In this document: piece after piece, positions 22,655 through 39,134 of the stretch | Position numbering within the stretch: the first letter of the stretch is position 1 | Layout: the number at the start of each line of letters is the position of its first letter | DNA from: Serendipita indica DSM 11827 | Lineage: Eukaryota; Basidiomycota; Agaricomycetes; Sebacinales; Serendipitaceae | Reading direction: 5' to 3' | Assembly: GCA_910890315.1 (NCBI GenBank) | Contig: CAJVGD010000011.1 | Span: 124,001 to 188,000 of the forward strand | DNA length: 64,000 bases | Made by a program: the position numbers and the translations under genes | The notes under the pieces: model-generated | Told to the model about the DNA's origin: nothing | The model's input: only the letters and a program-made list of their open reading frames with translations | Database searches by the model: none

Positions 22655-24328
22655 ATGTCCGCAATCACCACACCCGAACATCTTGAAAACGTCGAACCAC
22701 TGCAGTCACCTCTTGGTAGACATATAATACAACCGGGAGCTCACCTCTTGATCCGATTGCCGTCGAAAGAGGTCCGTCAAGTTCGCCTGGATAAGGAACC
22801 TGGAGAGAAAACCATCAACTTTGGCAAGTTCGGAAGTCTTAAACAAAAATACCTTGTAGGGCAGCCATTCGGATTGACTTATGAGATTCAACAAGATAAA
22901 AGCTTGCTCGTGCAACCACCTCAACGCTTGGAAGAGCTCGGTATGCAGCTCTTTGTCATAAGAAGTGCCTTTAGAATCTTATAGTTTCTTATAGAGGATA
23001 CTGGTGCCACAAACGAGCAGATTGTGGACCGTGGCGAGTTTGTACAACCGCTGACTGCGGCAGAGATTGAGCTGCTAAAGAAGTCTGGTTTACATGCTTC
23101 AGTCCGTCCGTCTTATGGCTGCACGATCTCATAAAGAAGCTCATATCATTCCAGGAAATCATCAAAAGGCAGATTGAGACGCACGTAAACTACGAGCTCA
23201 AAACGGAGTACAGCAAGGACAAGTATCGAAAACGCAAGGAGGCAAAGTAGGCATTTTGATTGCACGAATCGGGCGGACATTGAACCAATCTTCTGGTAGA
23301 TTTGCAAAGCAGATTACCGTCTTACAACCGTCGTTGTTCAATGTGGCCTCCTACTTGTTTGACAAAGATCCTGTCAAGATCCAATACTTGCGAGTAGATA
23401 CCCTGGGCCAAATCGCAAACCTTGCAAACCTTCGACCGGGAGGAAAATTCATCGTCATCGACTCTATAGGCGGACTTCTCGTCGCAACAGCACTAGAACG
23501 ACTTGGAGGTGTGCGCTTCTAACATTCAACTTCAAAGGCTCAACGTCATACAGGCGAAGGAACGGTTCTCTATATCACGGAAGCCGACTCTCCGCCACAA
23601 TTTCCTATAATAGATCTGCTAAACATGCCTGAAGAACACACGACCATCTTGAAATATCTCGACTGGGCCTCCGTTGATGAGGAGCACGATCCTAGTAAGT
23701 GTTTAAATGTCGTCCGATTATTACTTATTCCCGATAGTTCGTGCGCCAATAGAACCCGAAGGCGAATATCGATCAGAGGGCCAAAAAGGGCGATACGAGA
23801 AACGAAGGCAAATTATAGAGGCTTACGAAAGGCTGCGTGAAGAACTCTTCGCCGGTGAATGGGACGGGTAAGTCACCATCGTCGAACGAGTATTGTACTT
23901 ACTCGCTTAGTTTACTAATTGCCTCACAATATGAGCCTTTCTCAATTGTCCAGTGCCTTACTCCCTACCTGGCTGGCTCAGCATCCATCACTGTTTACTC
24001 GCAATATCTACCAATCCTTACAGAACTCCAAAGCAAGATGCGACCCCTACCTGCCTACCTCAACCCATCCATCACAGAGGCGTGGCTGCGGCAATATCAA
24101 GTCCTCCCTGGTCGAACACATCCCTTGATGAACATGACAGGAAGTGGGGGATACATATTACACGCTACACACGTCTACGATGACAAGAAGGCACTTTCCG
24201 CGTTGGCAGGCTTTCGGCAGAGGCTCAAACAGAGAAGGAGGGCCAAAGAAGGTGCGGGATCCTCTGAAGGAGACCAAGGGCATATGCAAGAAGACGTTGA
24301 TATGGAAGACACAAATTCAACATCGTAA
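22655..24328 (+). CDS. TRM6: tRNA (adenine-58-N1) methyltransferase non-catalytic subunit Trm6
   Basis: tRNA-binding, non-catalytic partner of Trm61 in the nuclear complex that makes m1A58 in tRNAs, including initiator tRNA (Gcd10 in yeast). Seven exons (22655-22940, 22995-23101, 23155-23246, 23300-23508, 23554-23694, 23738-23867, 23911-24328) join in phase to 460 residues. Recognisable blocks: INFGKFGSLKQKYLVGQPFG, YSKDKYRKRKEAKFAKQITV, PSLFNVASYLFDKDPVKIQY, LRVDTLGQIANLANLRPGGK, and PSITEAWLRQYQVLPGRTHP, followed by GGYILHATHV near the end. The methyl-donor site is degenerate, as expected for Trm6. Its stop is 17 bp from the stop of the convergent acyltransferase gene, so the 3' UTRs must overlap. 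Confidence 0.9.
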
Positions 24329-24345
24329 ATACAGTAAAGACATCG

Positions 24346-26302
24346 TTAATCGTTGGCAAGGACTACTTCATACCACCGAAGAGCTTCGTTCCAATCACGC
24401 TTGCGGCGTCGGGTCAATGAAAAGTAGCGGACGCCACTCGCCCAGCGGCCTCGAACCCTTCCCTTTTCCCATCCGCCCCTCTCGACAAAATACGCCTCCG
24501 GGTCATCTGGTAATTCCAGCTCTTTTGCCAGTTCCATCACTCTTGCATACAATTTATCTCTCCACGTCTTGGTCCTCCGCAACTCGTGGCGTCCGAGTAG
24601 AAACAGCCGCACAAGTGCGTTGAGCGCACGGGCAGCCGAAACTGCATCTTCCCACCACCGTAGTGTCATCCACAGTAATATAGGTACCGCCCAAGAGGTG
24701 ATAAAGGCGATCGGCCATGTGAAAAGGATACAGAGTATGTATACAACGACTGCTGATCCGAGGCCATATATCATCTTGTACTGTGCAATTTCATCAAATG
24801 TATCCCATATGGGTCCGGACATCTTGAATCGCCAAACTGCATACGACGTGGTTGCGTAGATTGGTGCCCAGAGAATCAGTCCTGGGATGGAGATAGTAAG
24901 CAGTACAACCATCCATGTCAGTCGAAGGAGAATGCGATAGAACAAGAATGCGCGAGGGGCCGCTCGTCGAAGCCGTTCGTCCTTGATGCCCAAGTGTGAT
25001 AGAAAGTCTTGGTACTCCTGGGAGATGTAAGAAACATCTTTTTTTTTAAAAAAAAAAAAATCAGATAAAGTCTCACCCCAAGATCTTTCGCGAGTAGATC
25101 GCGTTTCGCTTGTGTACTCTCCCGTGCCGCACTCAAGACGGCGTCGATGGACGCATCCTCTGTAGAGGTGTCACTCTTGCCACTGGCCCAATCCGATGCC
25201 TCTGGGGCCACTTCTTCCCACTTGCGCGGCGTCGCGCCGGCAAAGGCATCTGCAAACACCTTTGTCACGCGTACATGGTCGCCGAGCGTCATGCGAGTTC
25301 CTAGCGGTGCGTACATCCTAGCTGCCAGCTTTGCGATGCGTACAGTTGACCATGTAGGTGCATCGATAGTTCCCGAGCTGATTTGGCTTTGAAGAAACGC
25401 TGTAAGAGATCGAATTACGGAAAACTCGACGGGTTGCAGCAGTTGGGGGAATTCCTGCAGACTCTAGCTTAGATATAGTCTTATTAATGGTGATGATTCA
25501 CCTTTGGACGAAGTTTTAGTGGCCGGTTAAAGGAGATGAGGACGTCTGAACGAAAGCGTTCGCGATGCCTAACAGGTTAGTCAAAAATGAGGGGATAGTT
25601 TGATTCTCACATATAGGTGATTGAGCATGTCAGAACAGTGAGCTCGAAGTCTGGATTGTCGCGCTGGGCAGTGAGAGTGTCCGAGACAATACGTGCTCCA
25701 CCGGTCTTGAGAGGTGCCATTCCCGGATGATACCTGCTCATGCCCTCGGGAAAGATGCAGATGCAATCACCTGCTCCTAGCGACTGATGCGGGTCGGTCA
25801 ATCACATCAGAGTAATTCGGAGCAGGAACCCACGTTGACCAGACCCTGGATGGCGACGGTATTGTCTGCATCATCTCCGTGCTCTTTACGTCGCTTTATA
25901 GGGACCGTGCCGACGGATTCGATGAGCCAACTTGTAAACGTCTTGCGTCCAAACTGCGTGTCCTTGGCTGTCATACGCAACAAATTTCGGCGCTACGACG
26001 GTAAATGAGAGGGTTTCCCCAAGGATAGATGAAGTATAACTACCTTTGACGGGATAGCCGCTATCAACAGTATCGCGTCGGTGAGCGAATTCGAGTGGTT
26101 TCCCATGAGGATACATGCTCCGCGCTTAGGAATGAAGTGCTCATTCTCCAGGATAATAGAGCCATAGAATACTTTAAGAACAAACTACAGAGTCGTGTCA
26201 GTCGGCGCTGGTATGTCTCAAGCCATTACAATCGAAGCGAACCTTGAAGAGCAGGCGAATGAAGAAGTATGTCCATGGTGTAGACTTTGCTCCCTGTTCC
26301 AT
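24346..26302 (-). CDS. GPT2: glycerol-3-phosphate O-acyltransferase (Sct1/Gpt2 type)
   Basis: ER membrane enzyme that acylates glycerol-3-phosphate (and dihydroxyacetone phosphate) at sn-1, the first step of phospholipid and triacylglycerol synthesis. Seven exons (26243-26302, 26044-26184, 25834-25992, 25611-25783, 25502-25568, 25077-25463, 24346-25017) join in phase to 552 residues. The catalytic motif NHSNSLTD (His ~50, Asp ~56) and the binding motif IFPEGMSR (~130-137) are intact, with FGRKTFTSWLIESVGTVPI between them. Two long hydrophobic regions in the C-terminal third (LTWMVVLLTISIPGLILW; GSAVVVYILCILFTWPIAF) anchor it in the membrane. I chose the ATG at 26302 (MEQGAKSTPWTYF); the frame stays open upstream and an extra 5' exon is possible. 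The intron at 25018-25076 carries a T9A13 run. Confidence 0.88.
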
Positions 26303-26612
26303 AAAGTATGGACGAGTAGACGACTGGGTCGATGTGGACAGCACCAAGTTGGTCAGATGTTCGCCGGTGGGTCGTACCCGCCGAAACTCGCCGGATACTG
26401 CATTCACTCAATTAGCGCTATAATGAAGTGCTGGGACGAGACTTTGACAGGATAAATCTTGCCATTATCTAGATGGAATAAAGGCATCCTGATACATTCT
26501 CTCGAAGAATGCTCACGAGAAGGCAATAGAAACAAAAAGTACGCGATAGAATAGATTTAGAAACAGGCATAGTGTCTATAACGTCTATAACTCGAACCCT
26601 TTTCCATATACC
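26303..26612. other. intergenic: promoter of GPAT, 3' end of NADH dehydrogenase
   Basis: 310 bp between two leftward genes. The right part contains an open but ATG-less stretch in frame with the GPAT, so a further 5' exon could lie here. Confidence 0.4.
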
Positions 26613-28867
26613 TCAGTCTCGGCTCACATCCCTGCGAAATGTCAGTATCCTAATCTTGGACGTCACGGATACGAACCTTCCGAAGATGAACACTTTGACC
26701 CAATCAAGCATGACCAAAGATCGGTTACGGAGTGAGAATAGGTTGCTCAAATATGCCGAACGCCAGAACAGGAATGTCGCGACACCACCGCTAGAAATCT
26801 ACAGCAAAGCATAAGCGCACAAGAGTAGAACCATTACAAACTTGGACGTACGTTGCCATTGAGGAAAGGGAGATCTGCAATAGCCTTGTCACTTCCGATA
26901 TACGCCAACGATCCCTGATGCGAATAATGGAACGGCTTGTACTTTGAAACCTTGAGCAACTTTTTGGACACGGAATCAATCTCGTGCAACTCTGCCTTTG
27001 ACCTCTTGAGTTCTTCGAGCTCTGCCTCGAGCCTGGCCTGTTGCGCGAGTTGGTTGAACAATCGGCCGACATAGGCACCTTGTTGTGCGGCTACTTGCGC
27101 CGTAGGTGCGTAAGATGTGGCCGTGCAGTCACCAAACGAGTAGATGGTGCCGTTGGAGCCGGCGAGGACCATGTGGTCGTCGACGGTCAAGCCGCGCTTG
27201 TTGGTCTGGTGTTGACCCATCTTGGCCATGAGGTCCTTGGTAATGGGGCGCATAGTGTTTCCCTACGAGATGTCAGGCAAATGTGCAGTGTTTGAAAGGG
27301 AGAAACACACTCCAGCCCAGACGAGCAAACCAAACGGAATCTCGACCTTGTTCCCAGAAGGATCTTTGACGACGACAGACTTTGGCTTAATCTCTTGCAC
27401 CATTGTCCTCGTCAAGAGGTCAATCTTGTTTTGCTTAAAGGTCGATTCCGTGTATGCGATGAGCTGTTTGGAGAACATGGGCAAGACGTTTGGCAGGGCT
27501 TCGATGAGGGTGATTCGGACCCTATCAGCGAGCTCAGGGTACCATTTCTTCAAATCTTCGACAACAAAGTCGTGCATTTCACCTGCGAGTTCGACACCGG
27601 TGGGACCACCGCCGACGACAATCTGCGTGCATTAGAATCTAGAGTGTTTATGAAGAGCAGCTCGCACCATGTGCAACAAGCGATCCACCTCGCTATCGGT
27701 CTGACCCGGAAAGACGGCAGACTCGATACAATCCATGGTCTTGGAGCGCAACTGCTCTGCATCCCAGAGCTCCTTGAGGAAGCAAGAGTTTTCCTTTGCG
27801 CCTGGAATTCCAAACGTCTGCGTCTCGGCACCAAGGGCATAGACGAGATAGTCATAGTTGATAGTCGAAGGACCGCCCTCGCCATGGATAGGGGAAGTAT
27901 CCTGGAAAGTGACCGTCTTCTTCTCTGGCTAAAGAAAGAAACTGTTGGCGGTGGTTCCCAAAAAGACCAAAATCACGCACGTCGACGGCCATAGCCTCGC
28001 CCTCATAGAATAGGACCCGACGCTTCTTATGGCGCGTGATATAGCGAGTGGGTTGAATGATACTGGAGGATGGTTAGTAGGGACGAAGAGGGCACTGGGA
28101 AACGACGTACCTTCTTGGATCGACCGAGCCGGTAGGAACGCTTGGGAGTAGTGGTGTATACAACCAATAGTTCCGTGGGCTGATTACAATCTGCACGTGC
28201 AATTAGCTCGGTCCTGACGCGAACTGGAGAACGGGACGGGGTCCCGACAAGGGGTCGCCGGCCCACAGAGATCTCGTGAAATTTGCACACAGTAGCGCGT
28301 GCCATCGGCTATGGGGATGCGGGGTTGTGAATTCTACTGACCACATTGTAGTCTTCAGTGTCGATCGTCTTGAGCATGCTCGTCGCACCCCATCCATTTC
28401 CGAGCACAACAATCGTCTTCTTGGAGGGGTCGTGAGGGAGCTGTTCTCCAGGGTGTCTGTCCTTCCAGGCCATGTAGTAGACCAAGCCGCCGGTAGTGAG
28501 AATGGTGGCGAGGGTGACACGGCCGAGTATCTGGAGGAATGTCCTCCATTTTCCAACACGTCTTACTTGTACAATCTGCGTGCAGTCGGTGTTGAGCAAA
28601 TAGCAGCCGTGTCAGCGAGTGCGTCACTTACGACCGGCGCAGGTTCGACGGGTTTCGGGGGCGGTGGGCTGTTGTTGAGCAGATATCTCGACGTAGACAG
28701 CGTCTTTGGGTAGAAATGGGGCAGAAGCGGGCCATTTTGACGGTATATTGGCGTCTGAACTGGCTGGAGCCGTCGTGAGGCCCGGAGAGCTGCGAAATGG
28801 GCGCGGATTGAGCGAGCAGCGTCGTATAAAAAGCAGAGAAAGAGGACTGACCAAGTCGGAGGCTCAT
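26613..28867 (-). CDS. NDE1: mitochondrial alternative NADH:ubiquinone oxidoreductase
   Basis: Single-polypeptide, non-proton-pumping NADH dehydrogenase (NDH-2) of the inner mitochondrial membrane. Ten exons from 28867 to 26613 join in phase to 554 residues, the same size as yeast Nde1. The N-terminus (MSLRLVQTPIYRQNG) is basic and hydroxylated like a targeting peptide, then a Pro run, a span (GRVTLATILTTGGLVYYMAW) and the FAD site IVVLGNGWGATS. Next come SPRNYWLYTPLLPSVPTGSV, the NADH site IVVGGGPTGVELAGEMHDF, and SFGDCTATSYAPTAQVAAQQ. The C-terminus ends VFIFGRDVSRD, the usual membrane-anchor ending. No EF-hand insert is present. The first coding exon is 16 nt. Internal versus external facing cannot be decided here. 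Confidence 0.93.
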
Positions 28868-29024
28868 CGAGGAGTAAAAGAGTCCAAGGTGTTTTCCGAG
28901 TTTTCCGACTTGTTTATCTTCTAGTAATATAGGCTGCTGAGTTTGGAAACAAAGCAACAGGCCACTCGCTTGAGATCGGCCGTCTGCTCGTAATCTCGTT
29001 TGACTCGTTTTGGCGCTGGCGACA
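28868..29024. promoter_or_regulatory. divergent promoter, NADH dehydrogenase / ARO1
   Basis: 157 bp serve both genes. TGACTC at 29001-29006, 19 bp before the ARO1 start, matches the core of the Gcn4/CPC1 general amino acid control site (TGACTCA) except the last base. In yeast ARO1 expression is under Gcn4 control. Its role here is inference. Confidence 0.4.
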
Positions 29025-34113
<5,089 letters not shown>

Positions 34114-36164
34114 TCGTTTGTCGTTTGTTCAATAACATTGGCATCACGAAGATCGAGCTGAGGCTGATAGCACAGGGTCAGTTTGGAAGGGTCTGGATCG
34201 ATATCGGCCTTCTAAGTATTTAATGACATACTATCTATGTCTCGACTGAGGAATCATGGCTGGACGCCTGCCCTTTCGTCCCTGTTGGAAAGATGGGCTC
34301 AAACTGTCCACGCGAACCAAAACGTGGCGACAGGCTCTAAACGAGACTATTATCGGTCAGAGGAGACGTGCGTCACGGAGTTGAAATTGTGAAAAATTCG
34401 CAGAGTCATGAGAACAGACCGAGAGTGCTGCCCTATCGCTTATTCGTTGTGAATACTGGATTGGTCGAGTGTGTAAAGTATAAAAATTATAGAACGAGTT
34501 CGTTTGCTATGGATATAGCAATTCCACTGGCCTCCTGGCCTTGGAGTCCAGCGGGCAGGCAAGTCAAGGTCCGCAGCGGGGTCGCTGTTTCGTTTATCTA
34601 TACACATTTTGTGCATCTTCGACACATTCTGGCGAGTTTAGCGCCACTTAGTGATAGGGCGCCGATCAAGTCCGTTCATATATGGAGCCCTTCGGGGTAC
34701 CAGAAGGGCATGAAGAGCTTTCTCTGGCTTTATTAGGGTCTGAAATGTCTGAAGATTACCTCGGCAGCTCGCGTGTTGGTCTGAGGAAGCCCTATCAATA
34801 GTCGTTGAACAATGCTTTTCAGATACTAAACGCGCAACTTTGCGAGATGGGACTCTTCCTTGAATTTCATTCTAGACTGGCTGGCATCGCTGGAGAACTA
34901 CGCCTATCGCACGCGCTGACCTTGGAAGGAGCGGGCGCCCTTCGGACCAAGGTGTCTTGAGTTCCAGCAGCTTGTCAGCTGTAGTGTACATGGTTTAGAG
35001 TGCATATATGTGCAGGACTGGGTGTCCTTCCTATAGATTCTTCGCTGCCTGAGGCAGGTGCTACGGCGCCTCTATAGAGAGCAAGCCGTTTGAGGTTACC
35101 ATTGGTTATGAGCAGGTGTTTGAAGTTATTCTGGTAATTTTATGAACTTTATTACATCCACAACGTGAACTAGGGAGATGGTGGTTGCGTACAAAGACAA
35201 AAAGGCAGTCGTGGCCAAACATGAACAAATTTCACACGGACGAGGCAGATTCCTAACCACCATAACAAAAAGCCTGCCCAGAATGGCCTGGCGAAACTTC
35301 ATTCACTGCACATCCTCTTCAGTAAATGTCATATGATGTCCCCAAACCAGCGTTCCGAGCAAGTTGAGACGTCGAAAGGGCGGTGTGGCTATCGCCCCAT
35401 ACCATACAACTGCAGCGTTTTGAGACCCTGTCCATAATCGTGGGTGGCCCCGATTACCGTCACGAGTAGACCATTCATCGCACCGCGGTATCTGGTATCG
35501 ACACAGGCGGGTGCAGAACCTCTTTCCTGCGTGTTCTCCCATTCTGCGGGAGAGCCCTCCGACAGGGCTCATGTCATTGTTGTCAGTCTCTTCCAAATGA
35601 GTTAGAATGGTGTGATGTATGCTCCAGCGCACTGAGCTGAGCGCTACCTTTTTGCTCGGAGACTGCAAACGCACTGGATAGTCAGAAGCTTGGAAACAGC
35701 CAAAGCCATGCTATTGCAATGCTCTGATCCAATTCATCTGTGGGAACTGCGATTCGGCGCGCTGGGCAGGCGGATGTCCTGGGTATTCTCGCGGGAGGGA
35801 GTATCTTCGTTTACGGCTTTATATATCTTCACCTGCCTGCTTGGGGCTTCCTTTGTTTCAGCAGCCGTTGCAACTGTTCGCCTCTGAACGTCAATTCAGA
35901 AACTTTGGACGGTTCACCTGTCGCCGCCGACCAATCATCAGGGACAGCCGGGTGACCGCCCTGCCATTAAGCTCGCGGTCTACATATTTCCGTCTTGCTT
36001 AAAAACCCACGTTCCCTGGCCGTCTCTCTGGATCGCCCTCCCTCGCCTTCCCTTCCTCGATCCCTCCGTCCATTAGCGCTCTCCCCAACAAGCCTCTCTT
36101 CAATCTTCCATTAGTCCTCTCTCTCAGGAACTAGGCGACCCCATATCAATCTTACCCTCTCCTA
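34114..36164. other. gene-poor 2-kb interval
   Basis: The longest stretch here without a supported gene. Short frames (plus 34368-34736; minus 35303-35674) lack recognisable domains, and I could not chain them into a spliced gene. The right end is the promoter and leader of the C2H2 gene: a CCAAT at 35930-35934, an AT-rich TTAAAAA near 36000, then a long pyrimidine-rich leader. No tRNA, transposase or terminal repeat was seen. Confidence 0.5.
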
Positions 36165-36208
36165 GTAAGCGCATGTTTCTCTCGCCGTCGCGCATGGTTG
36201 ACTAACAG
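36165..36208 (+). other. 5'-leader intron of the C2H2 gene
   Basis: GTAAGC donor after CTCCTA, CTAAC branch site and CAG acceptor define a 44-nt intron that ends one base before the start codon at 36210. Confidence 0.6.
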
Positions 36209-36209
36209 A

Positions 36210-37138
36210 ATGCCTTGCAGTCACGACATGTCTCTCCGTCACCAATATCACGCCCAATGCGACCAAAATACCGCACATTTCGCGACCACTCGGTCGTCCT
36301 CGCGGTGTAGCACGCCGTCGCTGCCCTCACCGCCCTCTCCACTCTTCACGGGCGCTCTCGACCAGGTGTTTGGAGCCCAAAACCCATACATTGATCCTCT
36401 TCTTTTCGGAGGGTCGATTGACAATGCCACATTGTATGAGGCTACGGCGTTTGTCCATCCCATGGACCTTCACAGTCTCCCCGACCCAAATTTTGGCTGC
36501 ATAATTCCACCAGACTTGCATTTTGCCAGTCCCATGGTACAGCAGACCTTTGATCCACAACCGCCTCAGACTCTCGAGGTGACCTATATCACCAGCACAA
36601 GCGACACTATGCAGCCGTTGCCGCAGCAATCGTACTCTGTCGACTTGCCCAAGAGGAAAGGGGACCGTGCGCTCGCTCGATTACATCGCTCCGTAAGTCT
36701 CCCAAGCTTTCCTGATAGCAACTCTTGGCTGATTATGGGCGTCGCTATAGGCAGTAGACCCGGATCGTCATTGGGCATGTGACAAATGCATTCAGAAGTT
36801 TTCTCGCAAGTCAGATTTGACGAGACATCTCAAACGGCACTCGGGCATCAAGGACTACCCTTGCACGAATCCGGCCTGCCCATTGCCCCCAGCGGAGCGT
36901 GCCTTCTTCCGAGCTGATGCTCGTCGACGGCACTGGAGTCGCAGCCCAGCTTGTGAGTCTGAGTTTTACAAGACGCCCGAAGGGGTAGCCTGGTACGCCC
37001 TTGGTACTTGCTCGATGGCTCAATGCTGATTCTTTGTACAGGATAAAGAAGAATAGTAACAGGCGTGGTGTTCTCATATATCAAGAAGAGCCCAACGACG
37101 ACAACAGCGACGGTAGCGACTCACCCTACGCCGAATGA
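36210..37138 (+). CDS. C2H2 zinc-finger transcription factor
   Basis: Probable nuclear DNA-binding regulator. Three exons (36210-36692, 36751-36992, 37042-37138) join in phase to 273 residues. The first ~160 residues are Ser/Pro/Gln-rich with a basic DLPKRKGDRALARLHRS near the end of exon 1. A canonical finger follows, WACDKCIQKFSRKSDLTRHL then KRHSG (C-x2-C-x12-H-x3-H). The second finger is irregular: C-x4-C (CTNPAC), a Pro/Ala-rich stretch with FFRADARRRHW, then a Cys instead of the last His (SRSPAC). The tail is acidic (EEPNDDNSDGSDS). The start MPCSHDMSLRH sits directly after a leader intron. Two clustered fingers near the C-terminus resemble many small agaricomycete regulators; the target is unknown. 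Confidence 0.8.
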
Positions 37139-37898
37139 AGGAGCCAGCCGGTGGCTCTTGTGAGAAGCCTTCGATTATGCCTCATCCACGCCACCTATAG
37201 ACGGTGCTGTACTATGCCCTTGTCGGAGATACACACTCGGGGTTCCATGTTTTAGCCATTGGCATTAGAAACCAGTTTTCCCACCCGAAAACAGCTTGTA
37301 TCCTTAGTCAACCAGGATTGTTATTCTATGACGAATACACCATTTACTCGTCCATTGTTCGAACGCCCTCTGGGCCAGTGACCTTAATCGGGGAGTTGAT
37401 GGTCAGCCTACTCGCCAAAGCGACACTAGCCTCGCTGGACACGGTGTCCGGGGTCAACGGATCATACTGAGCCACAAGGCGCAGCTAACACCAACAGGCT
37501 GTAATAGAGGGCTCAACTAGTGATCGTTGTGTAACACCGAAATGGAAACCTCGAGAAGACAAGGTCGATGACAATCCAATAGCTGAAAACTATTGTTACA
37601 TTGTTCCCTCTTTCGTCGACTCCGGCTTGCGCATCTCACCGAGGGCTCACCTGCCACAATGGGGGCTTCCCCATGCATACGTATGAAAATTAGGTGGCTA
37701 CTATTCTAACGTCAAGACTCGTACATACATTCACGATTCACGAGCTATGCCTTTGGTAAGAGCGCCTAAGAGTGGCTACAGGCTGGTTGACCGATGCGAA
37801 CGCGATCGTCGCAGGTGCACACTCGGCTCCTGTGTTTCATCAAGGTAGCATGGCTTGCTTAACGGACTTGAATTTGCAAATGAGGCGAACGTTGTGCG
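37139..37898. other. intergenic between convergent C2H2 and PEX19 genes
   Basis: 760 bp holding both 3' UTRs. A plus-strand frame at 37204-37470 has no recognisable domain. No repeat or RNA gene found. Confidence 0.4.
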
Positions 37899-39076
37899 CT
37901 ACGCGACAATGCATTGGTCGTTCAAAGATGGCAAGCCGTCAGAGCCCACATCCTAAAGGAATTCCCCTCAGTTGAGGATTATTCTCACAAAGAGGCAACC
38001 ACTTACGAAACCAGGCGGTAACGTGCCCATAATTTCAGCCGGCGGCGATCCGTATTCCTGCATCTACCAACGTCGTGAACATGGAAATCCCCGATGTATT
38101 CATAACTCACTTCGCTCATGAGCTTGATAATCTCCGCACTCGTGGCGGGGTTCGTGTCCGAGTAGTCGGGTGACTCGAATATGGCAATGACTTCTGAAAT
38201 GATACTCTTTTGCTTGTCGTAACGGACCTGATCCTCGGTAGATATCAGGGAGCGATTGGTCTCCAAATATTCTGGGAACTGGGAAGGTTGTTGGCCACAG
38301 AAACAACACCAGAGAAATCGCTGACCTTGTCGTTCAGCTCCTTTAGGGGTTCATATAGTATCTCCTTTGACATGAGTTGACCCATCAGCGTCTCCAGCAC
38401 GCCTTGAACACCGTCTCCTCCTTCCCCGTCAAAGTTGAGGTTCGAAAACGCTGAAAGCAAGCTGGAAAGATCTCCTTCATTCAAATCCGCCTGAAGATGT
38501 GAGCATCATGATAAAGAAAGAGGAGTGCTCACCTTGTTGCTTTCATCGCTCTTTTTGAGCTTGTCCATTGCTGATTTGACGGCATTCTGGAACGCATCCT
38601 CAGCTTCTTCTTTCGTCTTAGATTTCGCATCCGCAGTTGCACTTGATTTCGTTCCTGTCGATGTGGATGGAACGTTAAGAGTGGCGTCTTCCAAAGTCTC
38701 GTCCTCCTGTTCGAGATCGTCAACAAGGAGAGATTCCCACGCCTTACGCAGAGCTTCTGCTTTCTTGGCCGCATCAGGATCGATTTCAGAAGGTATGCTG
38801 CCACTTGGATCCGCTAGGCTTTTCATGAACGCTTCCATTTCGTCTGCAAACTGCTTCGCAAACTCGTCTTCGTCTATAGAATCGTCCTTTTTTGCAGCAT
38901 CTGGAGCTTTAGGTGCCTTTGCTGGTTCTTTGGCCTTTGTGGATGTAGAGGGTGCGTTGAATTGCTCGAGAACGTCTGCATATTGAACGTCAGATTGAAG
39001 TCCTGCACATAAGAGCACCAATACCATCCAAATCATCAACGTCATCCTCAATCGTCGTCTGTTTTGATGGCGGCAT
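37899..39076 (-). CDS. PEX19: peroxisomal membrane protein import receptor Pex19
   Basis: Cytosolic chaperone and import receptor for peroxisomal membrane proteins, docking on Pex3. Six exons (39025-39076, 38533-38975, 38326-38490, 38111-38278, 38007-38063, 37899-37952) join in phase to 312 residues. It opens MPPSKQTTIEDDVDDLDDVL, the acidic Pex3-binding N-terminus. A Ser/Lys/Glu linker follows, then the helical cargo domain (FADEMEAFMKSLADPSGS; VLETLMGQLMSKEILYEPLK; FPEYLETNR). The C-terminus is DVGSDGLPSLNDQCIVA. Its last four residues, CIVA, form a CaaX box, in keeping with farnesylation of Pex19 in other species. The last two exons are 57 and 54 nt. Divergent from the CDC4-type gene. Confidence 0.93.
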
Positions 39077-39134
39077 TGGGGGAGAAGGTGGATGGTCCGG
39101 TTCAAGCTCGTTCACTTCCGGCTCATAAATCACG
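39077..39134. promoter_or_regulatory. 58-bp divergent spacer, PEX19 / CDC4
   Basis: The two start codons are separated by 58 bp, so the leaders and core promoters of the pair must be extremely short, overlap, or extend into each other's transcribed region. Confidence 0.5.

Noticed and set aside
28309-28559. Minus-strand frames overlapping the NADH dehydrogenase as distinct genes
   Set aside because: They are exon/intron read-throughs of the NADH dehydrogenase in other frames.
34368-34736. 122-codon plus-strand frame in the gene-free interval
   Set aside because: No recognisable domain, no splice partners and no codon-like pattern I could trust.
35303-35674. 123-codon minus-strand frame
   Set aside because: Composition is partly protein-like, but no family and no plausible flanking exons; left as a note rather than a gene.
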